A stretch of 64,000 bases of DNA, taken from the NCBI GenBank assembly GCA_043228905.1, contig JBHGNT010000013.1, positions 5,084,001-5,148,000 on the forward strand, read 5' to 3'. Shown here in pieces: positions 1 through 10,619 of the stretch. The translations under genes and the position numbers were made by a program. The DNA is from Azolla caroliniana (taxonomy: Eukaryota > Polypodiophyta). Under the pieces are notes generated by a model that worked only from the letters and a program-made list of their open reading frames with translations, ran no database searches and was not told where the DNA came from. The stretch's first letter is position 1. Every line of letters starts with the position of its first letter.

Positions 1-237
1 ATAGTGTTTTCGTTTGGCCTATGCGGCCATGGTTGTAAAGCGTTTGGTGTTTCTTAATATAACTCGTTTGTGTATCTTGCCTCCATCCATCCTATGTTTA
101 TGTCCTATTCTTTCTCCTCTCCTCTCGAGCTAAGCTTCCATTTCCCCTCTACTCCCTACTCCAAGACCCCCGCGGTCCCGCCTAAGATCTTACATGTATT
201 CGTGGAATACTGCGACAGCGCGCCGATTTGGACAACA
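1..237. other. no recognisable gene
   Basis: No coding homology or repeat structure is recognised here. Similarity to the family I copia polyprotein begins at about 238, so this is the flank beyond the 5' truncation of that element. Confidence 0.5.
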
Positions 238-310
238 TTTAGATCCGGCAAGGACAGACGGGGAAGCCGACAAAGCTCGCACTGCATGGAAGCACCGGAA
301 ATGGATCAGG

Positions 311-3300
311 CCCATCCTTTGTCATGAAACACAAGGCTAACTCGATGAAGACAAACACCTCGAAACGGAACGAGGTATGGTACGTTGATTCTAGAGCGTC
401 AAAGCATATGACAAGCCACACGGAGTGGATTTCTTATTTAGAAAAATGGAACAACCTAGGGTGGTCCAAACCGGAGACGACACCCCACATACCATCGAGC
501 AAATCGGTGAGGTTCCCCTCAACCATGTTGGCAAGAAGGGAAAGTTTATGAACGTCCAATACGTCCCGACAATCACAAAGAATCTTGTTTCAGTCTCACA
601 GATTGTCGACCAAGGGATGCAGGTCCCATTCACACATCTCAGTTGCTTCATCGAAGAAGAGGGCAAATTAATCGCGCAAGGGCGCCGAGATGGGAGGATG
701 TTCATCCTCGACACCAACGACGCCGGCACCGCTCTGTTCACAAATGGACAGAAGGTCGAATTGGATATCGACCTTTGGCACAAGCGGATCGGCCACATCA
801 ATTATCAGAGGCTTCAAGTCCTGCAATCAAAATAGGTTGTTTTTTTTTTGCAGAAATTCAATGGCAAGAAGGCCGAAATTTGTGAAGCCTGCTAGCTCGA
901 GAAGCAACACTGGCTTCCGTTCCCCACCGAAAGAAACCGGCGCCGTAACAAGCTCGATCTAATACATTCAGATGTATGGGGATCAGCACAGAACGTTAGT
1001 CTTGGCGGGAGCCAATATTTCATCTCCTTCATCAACGACTACAGCCGGCACACATGGATCTACCTAATCGAAAGGAAAGGCAAAGTTTTTGACTATTTCC
1101 AGAACCTACAAACTCTTGTGGAACGGGAAACAAAGAGGAAGATCAAGTGCCTGCGGTTGGATGGCGGAAAATAATATTTTTCCGGCCAATTCAATAGTTA
1201 TCTACATCAGAAAGGAATTTGGAGGGAATTCAACTACCGATACACACAAGAACAAAACGGTTGGCCGAAACGAAGAACCGGTCAATTGTGGAGGCGGCAT
1301 GGGCAATGCTGGAAGAGAAGACCATGCCCAAGTTCTACTAGGCGGATGCAGTTCGGACGACCGTCTACCTCCAAAACCATATCGGGGATAAGGTGTCAGC
1401 ACATGAGTTGTATTTTGGGCGGAAGCCGAATTTAAGGCACCTTAAGATATTCGAAAGCTGGATGCAAAGTTGGAGAAGTGCATCCTTGTCGGCCACTCAC
1501 ATGAGCAAAGGGTTATAAGTGCTATAACCCCCGAACTAAAGAAGTTCGAGTGAGCTGACATGTCAAATTTGATGAGTAGGCATCATGGTACTCTCTATCT
1601 GCTCCGATGTCCGACTCCGACCCAATTCCGGAGAATGAGGCCAATGAGCCTGAATTGATCCAGGCAAACGATGAAGAAGGATTCAATACTCTAGATGAGA
1701 TTCTGATCTCATTTCGGCTGAGCGGGCCGAATAAAACGTTGAGTCAGAAGGACTAGCAAGATGATGAGTTGGCGAGCAACGAAGATTCGGTTGTGCTCTC
1801 CCCACGTAAGGGACCGAGGAGACGGTTTCCCATGCAAAGAAAAGGGGAAGAAAAGATGTTGGAATATGACACCGGTAGAGACGAGTCGGATCAGAGCAAA
1901 TCCGACTCTAGACCTTCGAAGACAAATTCTGATTCGGCCAAGAGGGCCTTGAAATCAGCTAATGAGAAGTTGCGCCGATCTACCCAACAGAAAAACCCCG
2001 TAAAGAGGTACAGGTACAATTAATATATGGCGCATCATTTTGCGTACATGGCAAAGGTGGCTGCAGTGCGTGAGCCGGAGAGCTACGTAGAAGCGACGAA
2101 GGATGCAAATTGGCGTCACGTTATGGAGGAAGAGATGCACACACTCATGGAAAACGAGACGTGGCATTTAGTCGATGTACTGAAAGGAGTGAGGCAAATC
2201 GGTTGTCGATGGGTATACAAGGTTAAATGCAACATCGACGGCTCCGTCAACAGGTACAAGGCCCGGTTGGTGGCCAAAGGCTACGCGCAACAACACGGCA
2301 TCGACTATGATGAGACGTTCCTACCGGTTGCGAAGATGACGACCATTCGTGTCCTACTTGTTGTTGCATCGGAGAAGGGGCGGCATCTACATTGGATCGA
2401 TGTGAAAAACGTGTTCCTGCAAAGTGACCTTGAGGAACAAGTGTTTATGGTTCAACCCCACAGATTTCAGTTTGGAATGAACACATCAGTTGTATGATGA
2501 TTGAAGAAGTCCCTCTATGGACTCAAGCAAGCCCGATGCGCCTGGAATGCGAAGATCACGCAAAGACTGCGTCAGATGGGGTTTGTTCCGTCGAAATCAG
2601 ACTCTTCACTTTTCACCTGGCAAGGTCGGAACGGACCAGTGAACATATTGCTCTATGTGGATGAACTTGTCATCCCCGGCACCGAATTGGACGAAATCGG
2701 CCACGTCAAATCCCAGATTGTAGCATCATTCAAGATGAACGATCTAGGAGACCTTCATTACTTCCTTGGCTTCGAAGTGATCCGAACCCCTGAAGGCATA
2801 CTGCTGAATCAATGCCACTATGTACCGAGTATTCTTAGACTTCAAATTCGGTATGACGGAATGCAAATCCGTCTCGGCCCCTCTGGACCGGAATATGAAG
2901 CTTCACCCCGACTCTGGACCGGCATGCAGCCCACAAAGATTCCGACAAATAGTCGGAAGCCTTATCTATCTAACCATCACCCAAGCGGACCTCAATTATC
3001 CAGTCGGATTGATATTTCAATTTTTGGCACATCCGACCGTGGAGCACCTTCAATGTGTTCACCCAATCCTCAGATACTTCAGCGGCACTAAGGCTAGCGG
3101 GTTGTTGTATTGGACCACTGTAGCCGAACAACTTGTCACCTACACGGATTCCGATTGAGCCGGAAATGCCCGCGACTGCAGGTCTACATCCGGATATTTG
3201 TTTTCACTTGGGAGCCATGTGGTCACCTGAAGCACCAAAAAGCAGCCGATAGTGGCACTGTCAAGCACCGAGGCTAAGTACCGAGGAGTGGTTATTGCAG

Positions 3301-4170
3301 CATGCGAAGCCATCTCACTCAAGAGGCTCCTAAAAGATCTGTGAGTGGAGTTGTATGATCCGACGACGATCTATTGCGACATCCTCAGTAGCATCCAATT
3401 GGCAAAGAACCTCGTCTTTCACACCCGGACTAAGCACATCGAGGTGCACTGTCATTTTGTCCAAGAGCGCATTCTCTCTGGTGAAATGGAACTGTTGCAT
3501 GTTCCGACGGATCAGCAGATGGCTGATATCTTCAGCAAACCCCTCGGCTTAGACAAGTTGCGGCACTTTTCTGGTGCACTAGGTGTGCAATACCTCGATA
3601 TGTTGAACTTGAGGGGAAGGATTAGAAGGAGGAATGAGAAAGATGATCGGGCAGCCGAGAAGGAGAAAGCCAAGACCAGACGCAGGGGGAACCACCGGAA
3701 CGAAAAGCCCAAGCCGGAGCCAACCAAAAAACGGGGAGCCAAAGCCGGAAAGACCAAGACACGGACGTGGTCCGATGTCATGAAGGGTTTGAAGATTGGG
3801 GACGAATTGGAGACAACCAATTCGGACAAGAGCTAGAACGAATTAGAGTCACCCGATTCGGAGGAATTGGATCAATTGAAGGCCAAACGGACAAGGAGGC
3901 AGCGGAAGTCGACACTGACACGGAGGAACCGACGGGTCGAGACGTGCCAGAGTCGCAACAACAAAGGAGTTGAGCTAGGCCCTCTGAGTAGACAAGCCAG
4001 CCTAGAAGGTTGAGATGCACAGAACCGAATGCATCATGGGAAGCCAAACCGGACCAGACGAGGAGCGCGAGCCAAGCGGGAGGACGCCAAGGGGAGCCGG
4101 AGGAGAGGACCAGCTACCACAGACACTAACACTACGATCCGGCCTCAAGTTGAGCTTGAGGAGGAGTGTT
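311..4170 (+). pseudogene. copia gag-pol polyprotein remnant (family I-a)
   Basis: Domains in order: gag tail (about 238-420) with a protease site reading DSRAS where the family has DSGAS; GAG-pre-integrase (LWHKRIGHIN near 775-835) followed by a stop; integrase zinc motif and core (880-1400) with an in-frame stop after LDGGK; acidic linker (1560-2020); reverse transcriptase (2027-3158); RNase H (3150-3590). Two adjacent TGA codons follow 2494 where copy b reads Cys-Arg. The RT catalytic motif is YVDE instead of YVDD. After RNase H the frame stays open apart from two stops up to the LTR and encodes a Lys/Arg-rich tail. Protease and RT are therefore both likely inactive. Identification as copia is certain. 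The role of the basic tail is unknown. Confidence 0.9.
3600..4170 (+). pseudogene. Lys/Arg-rich C-terminal extension after copia RNase H
   Basis: Most copia polyproteins end within a few residues of the RNase H C-terminus. Here the same frame continues for about 190 codons, interrupted by a TAG (3834-3836) and a TGA (near 4012), and finishes at a TGA formed by the first bases of the LTR (TGTTGA at 4167). The product is very basic, with clusters such as KKRGAKAGKTKTRT and KAKRTRRQRK, plus acidic patches. No known domain is recognised. It may be an extra nucleic-acid-binding tail or simply low-constraint sequence. Confidence 0.55.
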
Positions 4171-4514
4171 GAGTGGACAAGCTCAACTGGATCCGGATTG
4201 GCTGAATAAGCCAGACCCGAACCGGGGAGACGGATCAGATTGTAACCGGTAGACCGTTAGAGGCCTATGAATCTAGCTTAGTATGCATGCATATTTTTGG
4301 GAGTCAGTGTTAGTGGCTCGTATGAGCATTGAAGTACTTGTTAGTACTTCTGCCAATCCTTTTGAGGACGTGTATAAAAGTGGTCACTAAGCACATTGTA
4401 TGTACAGAGTGTTAATATTTTGAATTATGTTCTGCTCTAACTCTGTCTCTCTCTCTTGTGTAAGGTTTGCATTAAACCTGTGTCTGTATTCTGTTGTTAT
4501 TCGGATGAGCCGGC
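4167..4514 (+). repeat. 3' LTR of family I-a (end missing)
   Basis: It begins TGTTGAGTGGACAAGCTCAA just after a purine-rich tract (GAGGAGGAG). It matches the complete LTR at 15080-15513 in reverse complement. A TATA box (TATAAAAG, 4373-4380) marks the U3/R region. The terminal segment ending in ACTTTGACA in the complete LTR is absent. Confidence 0.85.
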
Positions 4515-4825
4515 TTTTTCTTAGATTCCGCGCATTATCTTTTACAACCGCCAATGAGGATATGAGAAACAATGATAGGGCTTCCCCAAAGAGAATGAAA
4601 AGAAAAGGTGTTAACGAGTAACCTTGTGTGACAGATTTGGAAATTGGAAATAATGTACCATACCCTCCAGAAAATAAAATTGAGCTAGAAGCATGTCTAT
4701 ATAATGCAGACACACCTTTTCGCCATCCACATGGAAACCCTAATCTTAAGAGAACTGCCTCTAGAAAGTCCCAATCTACTTTATCATATGCTTTCTCAAA
4801 ATCTAATAATAGAATAACAAGGGAC
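4515..4825 (-). pseudogene. LINE reverse transcriptase fragment
   Basis: Read on the minus strand it gives LLDFEKAYDKVDW and then, further on, a TQGYSLTPFLFILFGEALS-like block. These are the conserved RT motifs of plant L1-type LINEs and align with the larger LINE at 42.5-43.8 kb. Only this piece of the RT domain remains. Confidence 0.75.
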
Positions 4826-4906
4826 TATTTGTGATTTTGAGCCAATGTGGCCATCTCCCAAAAGAGGAAGATATTGTCAAAGATGCTTCTCTCTTGAGGA
4901 AGGTAT

Positions 4907-5902
4907 TGTAAAGAATCAAGAGATGGATTCTTGTGAAGCGGAAGAGATATGAGTTATGTGTGTGTATGAGAGAGAGTGTGTGTGAGCGAGAGAGAGACAA
5001 GGAATACGCAAGGTAAAAGTATATTGACAAAGGAGAAAGACTCAACTTATACAAGGTGGGAGGAGGGTGCTTTATGTAGTCACCTGTTGTCCGCCGGAAT
5101 AGTAACCAACGGACAAAAGCGTAGGAATAAGAAATAATATAAGAGCATAACGCATGTAACGGTTCACGCAAGAAGCGTGAACGGCTAAATAGACCCTGCG
5201 TATATAAAGGGCAAAAAACCTCTAATAAAGGGTGCGTGTAATTTTGGGAATGTAAAGAAACGCCTGATAATAGAATCCTATCTTCTCTGATTTCTTGTGT
5301 ATAGCTACGGCTAATCTACTGTGTGTGTCTTGAATACCTAAGCGTTCAAAGTGCGTAAGTGTAACCCTTGGTAGGGATTCGGTTGTAGCCGTTCCCCGTA
5401 TACGCTGAAAGGTTACAAGTAACCTTCCCTTACGCATTACGCTTAGACGCCTATTCGTTGTTTTCTTGTTCTTCTTCGTTGGTTTTTCCTTCAAGCAAAG
5501 TTGACTGCAGAGGTTCTCAACCCTCGCGCTCTAATACCATGAAAAGAATGACAGGAACTAAACACTCCCCTATACGCAACGCTCGGCCACAACCAAGCTT
5601 AGATTCATGCACAGAAAACGGGAAATGACTCCACACCCACTTGGGGGTCCAGGTCGAAGGATTGACCGCGGACCGTGTTCCTAATCGATAACATCACCCT
5701 CTCTCTTCATTAACTACAAGACTCATGGAGCATGGGGAATGTGAAAGCTCATAAGTTATGTGTCATAGAATATGATTCTATGACTCATACTAAATGCTAG
5801 AATACAAAGTGGTGACATAATGGTGACTCTTGACCGTTGGAGTGTCTCTTCGCTCTTAAGGTGAGTTCACACACTAGACCAAGTTGAGCTTGATTCTCAA
5901 CC
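4907..5902 (-). repeat. 3' LTR of family II, split by insertion
   Basis: LTR halves 4907-5084 and 5699-5902 match 10133-10516 almost perfectly once the 609-bp insertion and one copy of the TCACC duplication are removed. Near 5767 there is a perfect 9-bp inverted repeat (TCATAGAAT-atg-ATTCTATGA), which is also present in the other LTR. Confidence 0.92.
5085..5693 (-). mobile_element. 609-bp LTR-like insertion with TG..CA ends
   Basis: Seen: the insertion interrupts an otherwise intact LTR and is flanked by TCACC on both sides (5080-5084, 5694-5698). Its ends are TGTTGTC and GATAACA, an imperfect inverted pair typical of LTR ends. Inside, on the minus strand, is TGGTATTAGAGCGCGAGGG, the same primer-binding sequence as family I. 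It is preceded by sequence resembling the last part of the family III LTR. It has no coding domain. It could be a tiny non-autonomous LTR element, a chimeric solo LTR, or a rearranged fragment. No second LTR copy was found. Confidence 0.65.
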
Positions 5903-6136
5903 CACCCCCTCAAGCTCAAGTTGGGTCGGTTTCAGACGGTATCCGAAATCCGCTTCAACTCGCGTTCCGAAGTCCGTGTCGACTCACTTTATGCGGAGTT
6001 GCGGAATCCGTGCTCCAGCTTGCGTTGTGCATAGTTACGAAGTCTATGCCTCGGCTTGCATCTTTCGTTGCGGCTTTGCGCGGTAGATCAGCTCTTCGCT
6101 GCTTATTGCATAGTGTGCGGTTGTGGAATCTACTCG

Positions 6137-9100
6137 TTATTGTGTACTGTCTTCAGTACTCCCCCTCAAGCTTGGCAAATCAGGGATCGTCAATCCGAGA
6201 TCGGTCATGAATTGCCATAGCTTGTCGACTCCTAAGGCTTTAGTGAAGATGTTGACCGTTTGAAGATTGGTGCTAATGTGTTGTAGGTCAACATCGCCAG
6301 CCAGAACGCGCTCTCGGATGAAGTGATAGTGCACTTCGATGTGCTTTGTCCGCGCGTGGAACACCGGGTTCTGAGCCAGATAGATACTGCTCATGTTGTT
6401 GCAGTAAAGGGAAGTTTGATCCTTGATGGGTACGCCCAGATCCTTCAAGATCCTCTTGAGCCATACGGCTTCACACGCAGCTACGGCTGCACCCCTGTAT
6501 TCCGCCTCCGTACTCGAAAGAGCAACGGTAGGCTACTTCTTGCTATCCCAGGATATTGCTCCGCTGCCGAGGGAGAAAACAAATCCGGAGGTTGATCTTC
6601 TATCATCTTTGTAGCCGGCCCAATCGGCGTCTGTGTACCCCTCGAGTCGTATTGGCATCGGGGTCTTGTAGAGGATGCCGCAATCCATTATGCCACTCAC
6701 ATAGCATAGAACTCGCTTAGCGCAATCCAAGTGAGTATCACGCGGTGTTTGCATGAATTGGCTAAGGAGACCGACCGGATAACTAAGATCGGGTTGTGTA
6801 ATCGTGAGGTAGATGAGACTCCCGATAAGTTGCCGATACTAAGTCGGCTCACACGCTTTGGTGCCGGAGTTCACATCTAGTTTGAGATTGCGATCGAGTG
6901 GGGTTGCCGCGGATTTGCACTCAGCCATCCCGAACTTGTATAACAAGTTAAGGATGTAGTGCCGTTGAGAGATCATGATTCCGGTCGGATTCTGAATTAC
7001 CTCGATGCCAAGGAAGTAATGCTCCTTCATGTCCGTCATCTCGAACTTGTCGGAAAGGAGGGATTTGACTTTATTGACTTCGACGAGATGCTCACCTCCA
7101 ATGACTAGGTCATCCACATATAAAATGATGACGATCGGATTTGCAGAATCGCTTCGTATGTAGAGGGAGTTGTCCGATTTTGACATATGGAAGCCGATTT
7201 GATGAAGATATTGCGTTATCTTCGAATGCCAAGCACGAGGTGCTTGCTTGAGGCCGTAGAGTGGCTTCTTGAGTCGGCATACAACTTTCAGATGGGTGCT
7301 CGAGTTGAAGCCGGGTGGTTGGATCATGTACACCTCCTCTTCTAATTCGCCTTGTAGAAAGGCATTCTTGACGTCCATTTGATGGAGGTGCAACCCTTTC
7401 GCCGCGGCAATCGCAATTACGGTCCGCACCATCGTCATCTTTGCCACCGGGGCAAAGGTCTTTTCGTAGTTGACGCCATGCGTCTGAGCGTATCCTTTCG
7501 CTACGAGTAGAGCTTTGTAGCGGTTTACGGAGCCATCGACGTTATACTTCACCTTGTAGATCCATCTGCATCCGATCGCCTTTTTGTGTGGTGAGGTGGG
7601 AACGAGATCCCACGTCTCGTTCTTCCATAGTGCCTGCATCTCTTCGTTCATTGCTTCGATCCATCGTGGGTCCTTCGCGGCTTCCAAAAAGGTTTCCAGC
7701 TCTCGTACTGTCGCCACCTTCATCATAAAGGCGTAATGGTACACCATATAATCGTTGTAGTTGAATCGGCTTACGGGGTTCTTTTCACGAGTGGATCGGC
7801 GGAGCTTTTCATTTGCAGAGATGAGGGCTTTCTTAGCTCCAATTGGTACATCGAAGCCGCTGAACTCACTATCAAGTGAGTGAATCGATTCATCGTCGTC
7901 GAAGCGATCGTCTTCACATTCCGCCATTTTCACCTTACCTTTGTCCATCTTCGGGCTACGCCGTGATGTGCTTCGATCGCTCAAAGGCTCTTGTGGTCCG
8001 CTCAGTCGGGTCGTGATCGGACTTTCTTCGATCATGCGCGTAGGGCGATCTTCATCCTCGATCTCTTGTTCGGCAAATTCCGGGTCGAGCGGTATCGGAG
8101 GCGAAGTTGTCTCTGGTGTGTACCAGGATGCGGACTCGTCAAAAACGATATCTCGACTTACTCAAGATTTCCGAGTTGAGGGGTTGTAGCACTTGTACCC
8201 CTTTTGCTCCAATGAGTATCCTACGAGGATATATTTCTCCGACTTCGGGTCAAGCTTTTGACACTTCTCGTCGGGGATGTGCACGTACGCTATCGCGCCG
8301 AATATCCGGATGTGCGATAAGTCCGGCTTCTTTCCGAAGTATTTTTCGTGCGGAGTGACCTCGTGCACGCCGGATGTTGTGCACCGGTTCATTAGGTAGA
8401 CGGCCGTATTTGCAGCTTCAGCCCAATATGACTTGGGCATATGCTTCTCGTTCATCATGGCCCGCGCTACTTTGAGGATGTGCCAATTTTTGCGCTCGGC
8501 TACTCCGTTTTGTTGCGGAGTGTGTCGGCAAGGGAATTCTCGCCGAATTCCTTCCTTTTGGAGATATGCCATGAAATCGTCCGAGAAGTACTCCTTGCCG
8601 CCATCCGATCGAAGGCATCGTACATGTCGGCCCATGGCTTTCTCGACTTCATTCTTGAAATTTTGGAAGTGTCCGAAGACTTCACTCTTTGCCGCATTGG
8701 ATAGATCCAAGTGTGCCTAGAAAAGTCGTCGATGAAGAGCATGTAATATCGGCATCCGCCTAATGTCGTCGTTTGAGCCGGACCCCATACATCGGAATAA
8801 ATTACGTCGAGTACGCCTTTGCTCATGTTCCGCTCCTTCGGAAATGGGTGTCGGTGTTGCTTGCCGAATTGGCACGCTTCACATACACATTCAATCTCCT
8901 TCTCTTTGAATGTCGAGAGTCCGATGACGACTCCTTTCGATTTCATTGCTTTGAGTTTGTTGAGATTGATGTGGCCGATTCGCTTATGCCATAGCTCTAT
9001 ATCGGAGTCGGCTTTCGTGCTTTTCGCGAACATGGCGGATTTCATCTCATGTGAATCGAGAATGAACATCCGGCCCTCTCTTCTTCCGCGTGCGATGATT

Positions 9101-9973
9101 CGGCCTTCTCTTTCGATGAAGCACCCTTCTTGATCGAATCGTACTTGCATCCCTTGCTCAACCATTTGGCCGACCGAGACCAAATTCTTCGTGATGGTGG
9201 GAACATGCAAGACATTTTTAATGTATGTTTTCTTACCTCTTTTGCCGAACGGGACATTGCCGATGTGCTGAATCGGGTGCGTAGTGTCATCTCCGGTTTC
9301 GACATAACCGGGTCGCTCCGGCTCTCGAAGTTCGAGAAACCATTCTTCCTCCATTAGAGTGCATGTAGAGCATGTGGCCTTCCGACTCATTGCTCCTTGT
9401 ACGCACGTGGTTTTCTTCGACCAATAGCATTGATTGGAGCTCGAAGAAGGAGGGAGATTTCTCTCGTGCTAGAACGGCGGTTCGCATCGCGCCGAACCGT
9501 GGTGCGAGGCCGCCGAGGCATATTTGCACCATCTCATCATCATCGATACTTACACTTATTGAACCGAGCAAGTCGCAAAGCTCCTTAATCTTCAAGGTGT
9601 ATGTCGTGATGGACATGTCCCTTTGTTGAATGTTGTTCAACTCTTGGCGGAGTTGTAGCTTCCTCACGGTCGTGTTGGCGGCGAAAATCTTTCGTAGATT
9701 TTCCCACGCTTCCTTCGGCGTCTTGGCTTCTCGAATGTAACCAAGCATGTGGTCGTGGACACATGTCGCCAAGCAATACATCACACGGCTTGCAGCTTGC
9801 TCCCATGTCACATATCCGGGAGCCGCTTCAGTGGGTCGGTCTTCATGCGCTCCTTTGATGTAGCTCCAATAGCCTTGTCCGACAAGGTATTGGTGCATCT
9901 TGTACTCCCAAGATGCGAAGTTGTTTCGATCCAACTTCTCGGTAGGGAGAGCGCTCCCCATTTGAGTATTCAT
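6137..9973 (-). pseudogene. copia gag-pol polyprotein, family II (zinc knuckle and protease missing)
   Basis: The start is ATG at 9973 (MNTQMGSALPTEKLDRNNF). The gag UBN2-like domain extends to about 9390. GAG-pre-integrase (LWHKRIGHIN) and the integrase zinc motif and core follow (9280-8165; SDVWGP, LRSDGGKEY and NGVAERKN carry the D, D and E). Then come the acidic linker, reverse transcriptase (about 7830-6900, ILYVDDLVI intact) and RNase H (to 6137). Few lesions are visible: a frameshift near 9360, a one-base frameshift near 8700, and stops at 8162, 6839 and 6533. Unusually, the CCHC zinc knuckle and the DSGAS protease site present in family I are absent, because gag joins directly to the sequence after the protease motif at about 9355. 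Transposition would need protease supplied by another element. Confidence 0.92.
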
Positions 9974-10113
9974 TATGTCGATTCTTCTTCTTCTTCTTCT
10001 CTCTTCGAATGCGAGCTATGTAGCGAAGCTACGATAGCTATAAGCCGGTTCTTGGTCGTCGGCGTAGAGCACAACACACGATCATGATGAGGCGAATGGG
10101 CTAGATCGAGCTA

Positions 10114-10132
10114 CCAAATCGCTCTGATACCA
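10114..10132 (-). other. primer-binding site, family II
   Basis: On the minus strand the sequence directly after the LTR is TGGTATCAGAGCGATTTGG. Its first 12 bases match the plant initiator-methionine tRNA 3' end complement used by most copia elements. Confidence 0.88.
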
Positions 10133-10188
10133 TGTAAAGAATCAAGAGTTGGATTCTTGTGAAGCAGAAGAGATATGAGTTATGTGTG

Positions 10189-10227
<39 letters not shown>

Positions 10228-10516
10228 AGGAATACACAAGGTAAAAGTATATGGACAAAGGAGAAAGACTCAACTTATACAAGGTGGGAGGAGGGTGCTT
10301 TATGTAGTCACCCTCTCTCTTCATTAACTACAAGACTCATGGAGCATGGGGAATGTGAAAGCTCATAAGTTATGTGTCATAGAATATGATTCTATGACTC
10401 ATACTAAATGCTAGAATACAAAGTGGTGACATAATGGTGACTCTTGACCGTTGGAGTGTCTCTTCACTCTCAAGGTGAGTTCACACACTAGACCAAGTTG
10501 AGCTTGATTCTCAACA
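10133..10516 (-). repeat. 5' LTR of family II
   Basis: A 384-bp LTR beginning TGTTGAGAATC and ending TTTACA on the minus strand, next to the primer site. It contains a (GA)n run (10194-10224) and the same 9-bp inverted repeat as the partner LTR. Confidence 0.92.
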
Positions 10517-10619
10517 CATATCATGTATAATCGAGGGACACATCGGACGCATTCAATTGGCTATAGTCTTTGCTACTATCTTATTGATGTCGTTAAGCAA
10601 AGTTATTGGATGTCATTTG
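10517..10619. other. unassigned spacer between two copia elements
   Basis: Similarity to family I stops at about 10620 and family II begins at 10516. The intervening ~100 bp are unlike either family and I see no feature in them. Confidence 0.4.

Larger units (their letters stand above)
238..4514 (+). mobile_element. Ty1/copia family I, copy a (5'-truncated)
   Basis: Seen: the sequence runs from the end of gag through protease, integrase, reverse transcriptase and RNase H (copia order) into a 3' LTR starting TGTTGAG at 4167. It is colinear with the minus-strand copy at 10.6-15.5 kb, including the same post-zinc-knuckle linker. The 5' LTR, primer site and most of gag are missing. The LTR also lacks its last segment, where a LINE fragment abuts at about 4515. 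Numerous stops and frameshifts show an old, dead copy. Confidence 0.9.
4907..10516 (-). mobile_element. Ty1/copia family II element
   Basis: This is a full-length minus-strand element with two LTRs (10133-10516 and 4907-5902), an iMet-type primer site and a polypurine tract (GCTTGAGGGGGTGGG, minus strand) beside the 3' LTR. In the roughly 200-bp half I aligned by eye the LTRs differ at about two positions, so insertion is recent. Flanks are GGTAT (4902-4906) and CATAT (10517-10521), which is not a clean duplication. The 3' LTR was later split by a 609-bp insertion. Confidence 0.93.

Noticed and set aside
4902-10521. Target-site duplication for the family II element
   Set aside because: Flanks GGTAT and CATAT share only the last three bases; not convincing by itself.
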